Shown piece by piece: positions 1-5,297 of a stretch of 6,116 nt of DNA. The stretch lies in contig CAQVQZ010000085.1 in NCBI GenBank assembly GCA_948902155.1, positions 1 through 6,116 on the forward strand, given 5' to 3'. Position 1 is the first letter of the stretch; each line of letters begins with the position of its first letter. The translations under genes were made by a program, and so were the position numbers. Source of the stretch: an uncultured Oscillibacter sp. GTDB lineage: Bacteria; Bacillota_A; Clostridia; Oscillospirales; Oscillospiraceae. The notes below the pieces were generated by a model. That model was not told the DNA's origin and ran no database searches. It worked only from the letters and a program-made list of their open reading frames with translations.

Positions 1-72
1 CTCCATCTTGAACTTATCCATGGCGCTGCGGGCCTCGGGAACGTTGAGCTTGTTGTTGTTCTTGCTAGACAT
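1..72 (-). CDS. Alpha/beta-type small acid-soluble spore protein (partial, N-terminus only)
   Basis: The first 24 codons are visible, beginning MSSKNNNKLNVPEARSAMDK and ending FKME; the rest lies beyond position 1. Family knowledge: alpha/beta SASPs are proteins of about 60-90 residues that coat and protect DNA in the dormant forespore. They typically begin with an Asn/Ser/Lys-rich tail, then a (L)VVPEA-type segment and an amphipathic helix (ALDQMKxEIA). The visible LNVPEARSAMDKFKME matches that arrangement closely. The ATG at 72 is chosen because AAAAGGAGAG (81-90 on the plus strand) is a good ribosome site about 9-10 nt upstream, and because the family starts here. A sigma-G-like promoter sits 60-90 nt upstream, as expected for forespore expression. 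The same frame stays open upstream to an ATG at 255, but that ATG has no ribosome site. The family call is confident; the exact ssp paralogue cannot be named. Confidence 0.88.
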   Translation of the reverse strand, partial: MSSKNNNKLNVPEARSAMDKFKME

Positions 73-131
73 AATCAAATCTCTCCTTTTCATCAAATCA
101 TGCGTGTTTGGGTCACTGGGTATCGCGAGCA

Positions 132-160
132 TAGTTTGACTCGAAAGAGCGGGATTATGC
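132..160 (-). promoter_or_regulatory. Putative sigma-G (forespore) promoter of the SASP gene
   Basis: On the minus strand GCATAAT (160 to 154) fits the sigma-G -35 pattern GHATRRT. CAAACTA (138 to 132) fits six of seven positions of the -10 pattern CATWMTA. Counting from the five-base core GCATA, the spacer is 17 nt, within the usual sigma-G range. Transcription would begin near 124, giving a 5' leader of about 50 nt ahead of the SASP ATG. That SASP genes are sigma-G dependent is established in Bacillus and largely conserved in Clostridia. The assignment here is by pattern only. Confidence 0.6.
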
Positions 161-301
161 TGTTTTCCTGCCGGTAATTTTTTCTTGACCGGGTCCAGCC
201 GAAATACTCCTGCATCAGATATTTTCAGTATTTCCTGTTGGGTTTTTACAACCATTTTAAAACCACGGTCGGGGCAATATCATAAGAGTTTCTAAAATCT
301 C

Positions 302-340
302 AAAAAAACAATGAGAAAAGCGGGGCGGCTGTCCCTCGCC
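302..340 (-). terminator. Probable intrinsic terminator downstream of mgtE
   Basis: One base after the mgtE TAG, the minus strand can fold GGCGAGGG (340 to 333) onto CCCCGC plus a wobble U (325 to 319). The helix has one bulged A and a 7-nt loop. TTTT follows at about 319-316, and a further run of seven T lies at 308-302. The bulge and split T-tract make it weaker than the other terminators in the window, but its position right behind the stop codon supports the role. Confidence 0.5.
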
Positions 341-341
341 A

Positions 342-1760
342 CTAAAAATGCAGGAAGTTAATCAAAAACGCCCAAACCAAGCCGTAAAAGGAGATAACCG
401 CAATCAGGTCGTTCAACGTGGTGATCAGCGGGCCCGAAGCCACGGCGGGGTCCACCTTCAGCCGCTTGAAAAAAATCGGGATCACCGTCCCGGACAGGCT
501 GGAAAGAGTGATGGACACCAGCAGCGCCACCCCTGTGCAAAGAGATACCGAGAAGGCAAAAAGCAGTGTCTGGCTCTTGAGCAGGACCAGATAAGTCCAC
601 ACAAGCACCGTGGACAGCCCGCCCAAAATCAGGCCGTTCACAACACCCACCCGGACCTCCTTACGGACCAGGAAGCGCTTCTGCCCTCTGCTGACCTGCT
701 CGTCCATCAGGACGCGGATCGTCACGGCCAGGGACTGGGTACCCACGTTGCCGGACATATCCAGAATCAGGGACTGGAAGCTGACCACGATGGCCAATTG
801 CGCCACCACGGGCTCGAACAGCCCCACCACGCTGGACACCATCAGTCCCAGCCCCAGCAAAATCACCAGCCACGGCAGGCGTTTTCCGATGCTTCTTCTC
901 AGGGGTTCCTGCAGGTCTTCTTCCGCCGAGAGTCCCGCCAGCTTGGCGTAGTCGTCTCCCAGAACGTCGTCCAAGAGCTTCGTCAGCTCCTGCGAGGTCA
1001 GCACGCCCCGCAGACGGTTTTCCCCGTCCAGCACAGGGATGGAATCCTCGGAATAATCTTTGATGCGCTCCAAGCACTCGTCCACCGGGTCCCCGGCATA
1101 GACATAAGGATAAGAGGTCCGGATAATGTCCTCCAGGGCAGTGTGTTCCCGGGCGATGATGAGCTTTTTCAGCTCAATGGCTCCCACCAGCACCTCGTCC
1201 TCCCCTACCACATAGAGGGTGGAGATGTTATCGTGTTCCTCCGCCTGGTCGATAAGGGCCCGCATGGCCTGGCGGACCGTGCTGCCTGCGGAAATCGAGA
1301 TGAAATCGGTGGACATTTTGCTGCCGATCTCATCCTCGTCGAAGGAGCTCAGCAGCAAAATTTCCTCCCGTACCTCCTTGTCCATCAGCTCGGTCAGGGT
1401 GTTCCGGCGGTCCTTCTCCATCTGGTGCAGGCATTCCGCCGCCGTGGCGGCTTCCAGCTGAGAGAGAACGTCCACCTGCTTGCGGATGGACAGCTCTTCG
1501 ATATACTCATCCAGCCGCCCGGAGTATTCCAGGACCCCGGCCAGAGAAGCGGCGTCCAGAATGCTGTAAAGCCGCTTCCGCTCCTCCTGGGTCAGGAGCT
1601 CCATCGCCGCCGCGATATCGTTTTCGTGGTAGGAGAGAATACGCTCCTTCAAGGGTTTCGGCGTCAGGGCGCTCCGAAGAAGGGCCGTGATCTCCGTTTT
1701 GTAATCCGGACGCCGCGCGGCGCTTATGGCCTCGTTGTGAAAAATCAGCTTCTCGTTCAT
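342..1760 (-). CDS. mgtE: Magnesium transporter MgtE
   Basis: This 472-residue protein has the full MgtE architecture. A helical MgtE_N domain covers roughly residues 25-135. Two CBS domains lie at about 148-205 (beginning KMSTDFISISAGSTV) and 212-268 (SIPVLDGENRLRGVLT). A connecting helix spans about 270-292, and five membrane segments run from 295 to the end. The pore signature SGNVGTQSLAVTIR is at 336-349, DPAVASGP at 437-444, and the conserved membrane Asp is D451 in TTLND. MgtE is a dimeric inner-membrane Mg2+ channel; its N and CBS domains bind Mg2+ and close the pore when internal Mg2+ is high (family knowledge). The ATG at 1760 follows AAAGGAGG (1777 to 1770) by 9 nt. The gene is monocistronic, with its own promoter at 2044-2072, a long leader containing a small ORF and terminator, and a probable terminator after the stop. 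Length is normal and no key motif is missing. Confidence 0.95.
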   Translation of the reverse strand: MNEKLIFHNEAISAARRPDYKTEITALLRSALTPKPLKERILSYHENDIAAAMELLTQEERKRLYSILDAASLAGVLEYSGRLDEYIEELSIRKQVDVLSQLEAATAAECLHQMEKDRRNTLTELMDKEVREEILLLSSFDEDEIGSKMSTDFISISAGSTVRQAMRALIDQAEEHDNISTLYVVGEDEVLVGAIELKKLIIAREHTALEDIIRTSYPYVYAGDPVDECLERIKDYSEDSIPVLDGENRLRGVLTSQELTKLLDDVLGDDYAKLAGLSAEEDLQEPLRRSIGKRLPWLVILLGLGLMVSSVVGLFEPVVAQLAIVVSFQSLILDMSGNVGTQSLAVTIRVLMDEQVSRGQKRFLVRKEVRVGVVNGLILGGLSTVLVWTYLVLLKSQTLLFAFSVSLCTGVALLVSITLSSLSGTVIPIFFKRLKVDPAVASGPLITTLNDLIAVISFYGLVWAFLINFLHF

Positions 1761-1818
1761 TGCTCCGTACCTCCTTTATCTCTTTCCAAAAGGACGGAAC
1801 GGCGGCAAAAATGGGCAT

Positions 1819-1880
1819 AAAAATGCCACTGTCCTTTGTGCGCCGCCTCGCCCTTCGCGAGGAAACACGGACAATGGCAT
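1819..1880 (-). terminator. Leader terminator (attenuator) upstream of mgtE
   Basis: On the minus strand ATGCCATTGTCC (1880 to 1869) pairs with GGACAGTGGCAT (1834 to 1823), a 12-bp helix with a single G-U pair. The 3' arm runs into a five-T tract (1823-1819). The enclosed loop carries a second hairpin, CCTCGC/GCGAGG around GAAGG (about 1862-1846). This has the form of an intrinsic terminator, but it lies inside the mgtE leader, about 60 nt before the mgtE start and 25 nt after the stop of the small leader ORF. It therefore most plausibly acts as a conditional terminator. The hairpin is seen directly; its regulation is inferred. Confidence 0.72.
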
Positions 1881-1890
1881 CAAATCCAGA

Positions 1891-1919
1891 CGCGGCAAAA
1901 GACGCTCAGAACGACCGCG
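1891..1919 (-). other. Stem-loop enclosing the leader-ORF stop codon
   Basis: On the minus strand CGCGG (1919 to 1915) can pair with CCGCG (1895 to 1891) across a 19-nt loop that contains the TGA of the leader ORF (1908-1906). A ribosome reaching the end of the ORF would necessarily disrupt this helix. It is only 5 bp, GC-only, and could be chance. Confidence 0.3.
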
Positions 1920-1992
1920 GCGAACAGCCGAAGACATCCTGACAGGATTGGAACGCCATGCCCTTGTTTCGACTACTGCTGCTGCCGTCCAT
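1906..1992 (-). CDS. Putative 28-residue leader peptide upstream of mgtE
   Basis: A short ORF begins with ATG at 1992 and ends with TGA at 1908-1906, inside the transcribed leader of mgtE. Its ribosome site is GAGGTGAG (2003 to 1996), an almost perfect anti-16S complement at good spacing. The site is as strong as that of mgtE itself, which is the main reason for believing it is translated. The peptide begins MDGSSSSRNKGMAF and ends DVFGCSPRSF, with Cys at 17 and 23. It has no membrane segment or signal peptide, and I recognise no family. The ORF starts about 45 nt after the predicted transcription start and stops 25 nt before the terminator hairpin. That layout is typical of leader peptides whose translation controls attenuation, as with MgtL ahead of Salmonella mgtA, to which it has no obvious sequence similarity. 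A 74-codon GTG-initiated frame overlaps it but shares the same Shine-Dalgarno at poor spacing. Confidence 0.55.
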   Translation of the reverse strand: MDGSSSSRNKGMAFQSCQDVFGCSPRSF

Positions 1993-2043
1993 GGTCTCAC
2001 CTCACTTCAAATGCCGAAAAACGGGAGTGAAAATTATATGTTT

Positions 2044-2072
2044 ATTATAGCACAGGAACGCCAAAAAAGCAA
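2044..2072 (-). promoter_or_regulatory. Sigma-A promoter with extended -10, driving mgtE
   Basis: The minus strand has TTGCTT (2072 to 2067), a 17-nt spacer, and a perfect TATAAT (2049 to 2044). TGC sits directly before the TATAAT, making an extended -10. Transcription would start near 2037. The promoter lies just below the terminator of the upstream gene, so mgtE should be an independent unit. Confidence 0.8.
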
Positions 2073-2128
2073 GTTCGCCTTTTGCAGTCGTGCCTCCATT
2101 CCCTCGCTTCATAAATAGCCGGGAGCAT

Positions 2129-2159
2129 AAAAAACACCGGACGGAGGAAATCCGCCCGG
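2129..2159 (-). terminator. Intrinsic terminator after the primase-helicase gene
   Basis: On the minus strand CCGGGCGGA (2159 to 2151) pairs with TCCGTCCGG (2145 to 2137) around a TTTCC loop, a 9-bp helix with one G-U pair. TG and then six T (2134 to 2129) follow. It begins 21 nt after the stop codon at 2181, the expected place, and separates this gene from the mgtE promoter. Confidence 0.88.
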
Positions 2160-2180
2160 CGTAATACGATTGCTTGTACG

Positions 2181-5072
2181 CTACCCTCCTATGGAAAGCT
2201 GCTCCGGCAGCCCGTCGGCTTCCTGCAATTCCAGCACCTCCCCGGCAATATCCGCGCTTTCAAACCGCAGGGCGTTGGCGTCCTTCGCGCTGTAGGAGAG
2301 GTAATCAATGCTGCCGTACCACACGATGGTCTTATCGATCACCGCGCACCGCTGCCAAAGCTCCTCCCGCGTTTCCACGGCAATCCCCCAGTTCTCCAAG
2401 AGCGAAACCGCCTCCCCGTCGGGCCTCGTCCGGACGGTGACTTTCACGCCGCTCCCCAGCGCCTTATCCAGCGCGGGCCGCAGCATCTGAAGCCGGGATT
2501 TCTTCACAAAGGGGCTGACGATCAGCACGCTCTCCGCCGCCTCGCTCACATCCTGGGCGAAGGGCTCCCAATAATCCTGCCCGCCGTAAATCCGGCTGGA
2601 GCCCGCGTCGGCGGCGGTCAGCTTCACCTGATACCCCAGATCGGCGTAGCCCTTGAGCCGCCGGTGATACATCCGCTCCAGCACGGGGACGTGGAGGTCC
2701 ACATAGTCGTAGATGCGCACCTCCTGCTTGCCCGCGTAGTTCCGATGCAGCCGCCCGGCGTACTGGGCCAAGGTGCCCTTCCAGGAGATGGGCATGGAGA
2801 GGAGAATCGTGTCCAGCCGGGGCTCGTCGAAGCCCTCGCCCACATATTTCCCCGTGGCGATCACCACTAAAGACTCCTCCGGCGGCACCTCCCGGAGGGT
2901 GGCCAGCCGTTCCCTCTTTTCCTTCTGGCTTCCGGTGCCCACCAGGAGGAAGATGTGCTCCGCCATCCCCCGGAGCATCCCGGCCAGCCGTTCGGCGTGC
3001 TCCCGCCGCTCCGTCAAAATCAGGGGCGTCCGCCCCTCCCGAAGCAGTCCGGCGGCATCGGAGACGATGAGCCCGTTTCTCGCATCGTTCTGGATGATAC
3101 CGGCATAGACGTCCTGAATCTTCCGGGCGGCGGGCAGGCGGGTCCGGGTAAAGCGCGGGAGGATGTAGTGGTCGAAGGGCCGCTTCCCCGCCTGGCCTTT
3201 GGCGTCCACCAGACAGCGGACCGGGCCGCACTGCATGAAGATGATGGGCTGGTGCCCGTCCTGCCGCACCGGCGTGGCGGACAGGCCGTAGACATATTTG
3301 GCCTTTGCCGTGCGCAGGATTTTTTCGAAGGTGAACGCGGCCACATGGTGGCACTCGTCGCACAAAACCATGCCGTACTCGGCCACAAAGGGCTTGACCT
3401 CCTTGTCCTCCCCCTCGAACAGGGACTGCATGATGGCAATATCGATGATGCCGCTCCGGGTGTGCTTCCCCGCCCCGATCTGGCCGATGCGCTCCAGGCG
3501 CTTTTTCCGCCCCCGCCCCTTCGGCGGTTCCGGCAGCGGCTCCTCAATGTTCAAAAAGCGCTCCAGAGCGCCCTTCCACTGCTCCAGAAGAGCGCTGGAG
3601 TGGACCAGAATCAGGGTGTTTACCCGGCGCTGTCCAATCAGGTACGCGCCCACCACGGTCTTGCCGAAGGCGGTGGTGGCAGACAGCACGCCCGTGTCGT
3701 GGGCCAGGAGCGCGGATGCCGCCGGGGCCTGTTCCGGCCGGAGCTCCCCCTGGAAGGACACGGCGATGGGCCGTCCCGCCTGCCGCCGGTCCTCCAGGGC
3801 GTAGGGAACGCCGCAGAACTCCAGCAGCTCCGCCAGCGCATCCATGCAGCCCCTGGGGATGCCCAGGAAGTCCTCGTCCTCCCAGCTGCAATCGAACACC
3901 CTGGGCGTGTTGTAGATCCGCAGGCGCATGGCCTGTTTTTTGTAAAATTCCGGGTTCCGGAACGCCGCCAGCCGCTTGACGGCGTTCAGCGCCTTCTGGG
4001 AACATCCGGCTTTGTCCATGTAGAGCAAATCGGAGATCATCAGCCTGACCTGGACGGGGAAATCCCCTTGAGCCAGCGCCCGCCGCTTCCGCCTCTCCGG
4101 CCACGGCTTCGGTTCCTCCGCCTCCAGCAGCGTCCCCAGCTCCCCGTTGGCACACAGCTTCCCCAGAAGCGCCGCCAACTCCTCCGGCGTGATTTTCGGC
4201 AGGGACGCCAGATAGGCCCACTGGTCCGGGTAGGGCGCAAAGTCCTCATCCACAAAGAGGGTGTTCCCGTCTTTCTGGGCCTGTCCCTGAAACGGCAGGG
4301 CGATGAGATTCCCGAAGCCCCCCTTGGGCACGATGTCCTGGGAGGGAAACAGGCGGTCGTAGGACTGAAAGCGCAGCTCATGGCGGCGGTCCATGGTCCG
4401 GGTCAGCAGACCGCTGCCCATTTTGCGGGCCTCGGCGGCAGGCACCGGCTCGGAAAAGAAAAACCAGACGTGGGCCCCGTTCCCGGAGCGGGAGCGCTCC
4501 ACGGCGGGGGTGAGGCCGAAGGCGGCGCAGGTCTCCCGGAAGGCGGAGACGTCCTCCCGCCAGGCTTCCTCGTCAAAGTCCGCTGCCAGGAGCCAGGTGC
4601 GGTCGTCCTCCAGCATGGGGTAGATGCCCGCCACGTCCCGGCCATAGCCGTCCTGCCCCACGAGATGCGCCTTGACGATCTGGGCCGTCAGCGGGGAAAA
4701 GGCCCGATTGGGGCACTCGGGGCAGTGGTGGGCCTTTTTGTCGCACAGGCCCGGCTCCCACTCGTTTTTGCACAGGGGCACGTAGCCGCTCTTTCCGGTT
4801 TTCAGGCTGTAGTAGCGCCTGGCGCACACGTCCTCCCGGCCCCGGAACAGGGAAAGGAACAGGGCGATCTTCTCCTGGGCGGAGCTGTCCGCGCCGACCC
4901 CGCCGCCCTGGGCGGGGCGTGCCGTCTGCCGGGACCAGAGCTCTTCGGAGCAGACGAACTGCCCGCCCTCCCCGTCCGCGCAGAGGATAAACCGCCTCCC
5001 GTCGTCCAGGGACGGAACCAGCCTGACCAGGCGGTATTCCCGGCCCGCTATGACGGCCTTATCGTTCCGCAT
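2181..5072 (-). CDS. TOTE-type archaeo-eukaryotic primase / DEAD-DEAH helicase / PLD-like fusion protein
   Basis: This 963-residue protein has three modules (numbered from ATG 5072). An archaeo-eukaryotic primase region of the TOTE conflict-system type spans about 65-290. It has a CX8CX6CX2C zinc-like cluster (C101, C110, C117, C120), the metal-binding DFD (D165, D167), the SGNGAHVWFFF strand with H201, and QDIVPKGGFGNLIALPFQ. An SF2 helicase spans about 440-800, with Walker A TTAFGKT (K471), DECH (572-575), SATP (598-601) and QYAGRLHR (770-777). A C-terminal PLD-like domain spans about 830-935. Family knowledge links this layout to nucleic-acid-targeted biological conflict, though the biochemistry is poorly known. 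ATG 5072 follows AGGGGGG at good spacing. An upstream TTG (5141) is unlikely because it lies in the promoter, and ATG 5105 would be nearly leaderless. The gene is single, between its own promoter and terminator. The PLD HKD motif is degenerate (W906, R908, D913). Family call is firm; a defence role is inferred. Confidence 0.88.
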   Translation of the reverse strand: MRNDKAVIAGREYRLVRLVPSLDDGRRFILCADGEGGQFVCSEELWSRQTARPAQGGGVGADSSAQEKIALFLSLFRGREDVCARRYYSLKTGKSGYVPLCKNEWEPGLCDKKAHHCPECPNRAFSPLTAQIVKAHLVGQDGYGRDVAGIYPMLEDDRTWLLAADFDEEAWREDVSAFRETCAAFGLTPAVERSRSGNGAHVWFFFSEPVPAAEARKMGSGLLTRTMDRRHELRFQSYDRLFPSQDIVPKGGFGNLIALPFQGQAQKDGNTLFVDEDFAPYPDQWAYLASLPKITPEELAALLGKLCANGELGTLLEAEEPKPWPERRKRRALAQGDFPVQVRLMISDLLYMDKAGCSQKALNAVKRLAAFRNPEFYKKQAMRLRIYNTPRVFDCSWEDEDFLGIPRGCMDALAELLEFCGVPYALEDRRQAGRPIAVSFQGELRPEQAPAASALLAHDTGVLSATTAFGKTVVGAYLIGQRRVNTLILVHSSALLEQWKGALERFLNIEEPLPEPPKGRGRKKRLERIGQIGAGKHTRSGIIDIAIMQSLFEGEDKEVKPFVAEYGMVLCDECHHVAAFTFEKILRTAKAKYVYGLSATPVRQDGHQPIIFMQCGPVRCLVDAKGQAGKRPFDHYILPRFTRTRLPAARKIQDVYAGIIQNDARNGLIVSDAAGLLREGRTPLILTERREHAERLAGMLRGMAEHIFLLVGTGSQKEKRERLATLREVPPEESLVVIATGKYVGEGFDEPRLDTILLSMPISWKGTLAQYAGRLHRNYAGKQEVRIYDYVDLHVPVLERMYHRRLKGYADLGYQVKLTAADAGSSRIYGGQDYWEPFAQDVSEAAESVLIVSPFVKKSRLQMLRPALDKALGSGVKVTVRTRPDGEAVSLLENWGIAVETREELWQRCAVIDKTIVWYGSIDYLSYSAKDANALRFESADIAGEVLELQEADGLPEQLSIGG

Positions 5073-5112
5073 AGGATTTTCCCCCCTCGCTCGCGCTTTT
5101 GCCATATGCCAT

Positions 5113-5141
5113 ATTATATAGGATACAGGGCAGAACAGCAA
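5113..5141 (-). promoter_or_regulatory. Sigma-A promoter of the primase-helicase gene
   Basis: The minus strand has TTGCTG (5141 to 5136), a 17-nt spacer and a perfect TATAAT (5118 to 5113). Transcription would start near 5106, about 34 nt before the preferred ATG at 5072. This placement excludes the upstream TTG at 5141 as a start. Its layout is nearly the same as the mgtE promoter (TTGCTT, 17 nt, TATAAT), suggesting ordinary vegetative expression. Confidence 0.75.
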
Positions 5142-5211
5142 GCGGGAGTCTGACGGAAAGGCCAGCTTTTACCACGAACCCGAAACGCCTCCCCTTGTCA
5201 AACGTAAGGAT

Positions 5212-5239
5212 AAAAACGCCGGCCGGATAATCCGGCCGG
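5212..5239 (-). terminator. Strong intrinsic terminator downstream of rsmI
   Basis: On the minus strand CCGGCCGGA (5239 to 5231) pairs perfectly with TCCGGCCGG (5227 to 5219) around a TTA loop. CG and then TTTTT (5216 to 5212) follow. It lies about 60 nt after the rsmI stop and ahead of the next gene's promoter. The remaining bases between rsmI and the next gene show nothing else I can support. Confidence 0.9.
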
Positions 5240-5297
5240 TGTCTGTGTATTAAAGTATCCTTGCAAAAAGAGTTCAGCCGATCTGCTCCGTAGCGCC

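Larger units (their letters stand above)
1761..2037 (-). promoter_or_regulatory. Long 5' leader of mgtE, likely cis-regulatory
   Basis: The predicted mgtE transcript begins near 2037, so the leader is about 280 nt. It contains, in order, a strong Shine-Dalgarno with a 28-codon ORF (1992-1906), a small stem around that ORF's stop, a 12-bp terminator hairpin with U-tract (1880-1819), and the mgtE ribosome site (1777-1770). I looked for the M-box (ykoK) magnesium riboswitch, common on Firmicute mgtE leaders, and did not find its conserved core. It may be a leader-peptide attenuator or an undescribed RNA sensor. Magnesium responsiveness is inferred only from the gene it precedes. Confidence 0.6.

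Noticed and set aside
348..1820. Long plus-strand open frame of 490 codons opposite mgtE
   Set aside because: It is a shadow of the GC-rich mgtE gene. Its Gln/His/Arg-rich translation has no recognisable domain, and the minus-strand MgtE frame is unambiguous.
1776..2000. GTG-initiated 74-codon minus-strand frame in the mgtE leader
   Set aside because: Its GTG lies within the Shine-Dalgarno of the 28-codon ORF, so it has no properly spaced ribosome site of its own. It would run through the terminator, and its Arg-rich translation matches nothing.
1761..2037. M-box (ykoK) magnesium riboswitch ahead of mgtE
   Set aside because: A short AGGTGAG resembles the start of the M-box, but here it serves as a Shine-Dalgarno. 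The conserved core segments that should follow are not seen. A covariance-model search would settle it.
3640..3700. Apparent defect in helicase Walker A (TTAFGKT rather than GxGxGKT)
   Set aside because: The catalytic GKT is intact, and SF2 helicases tolerate variation in the preceding residues, so this does not indicate loss of ATPase activity.
5073..5141. Extended N-terminus of the primase-helicase from TTG 5141 or ATG 5105
   Set aside because: TTG 5141 is the -35 box of a well-formed promoter, so it would not be transcribed from it. ATG 5105 falls at the predicted transcription start with no ribosome site. ATG 5072 has AGGGGGG at good spacing.
2955..5153. Long plus-strand open frame of 732 codons opposite the primase-helicase gene
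   Set aside because: Low-complexity Gly/Arg/Gln/Pro-rich translation with no domain. The opposite frame carries complete primase and helicase motifs.
5196..5201. Perfect TTGACA on the minus strand between rsmI and the helicase gene
   Set aside because: No -10-like hexamer lies 16-18 nt downstream, so it is not supported as a promoter.
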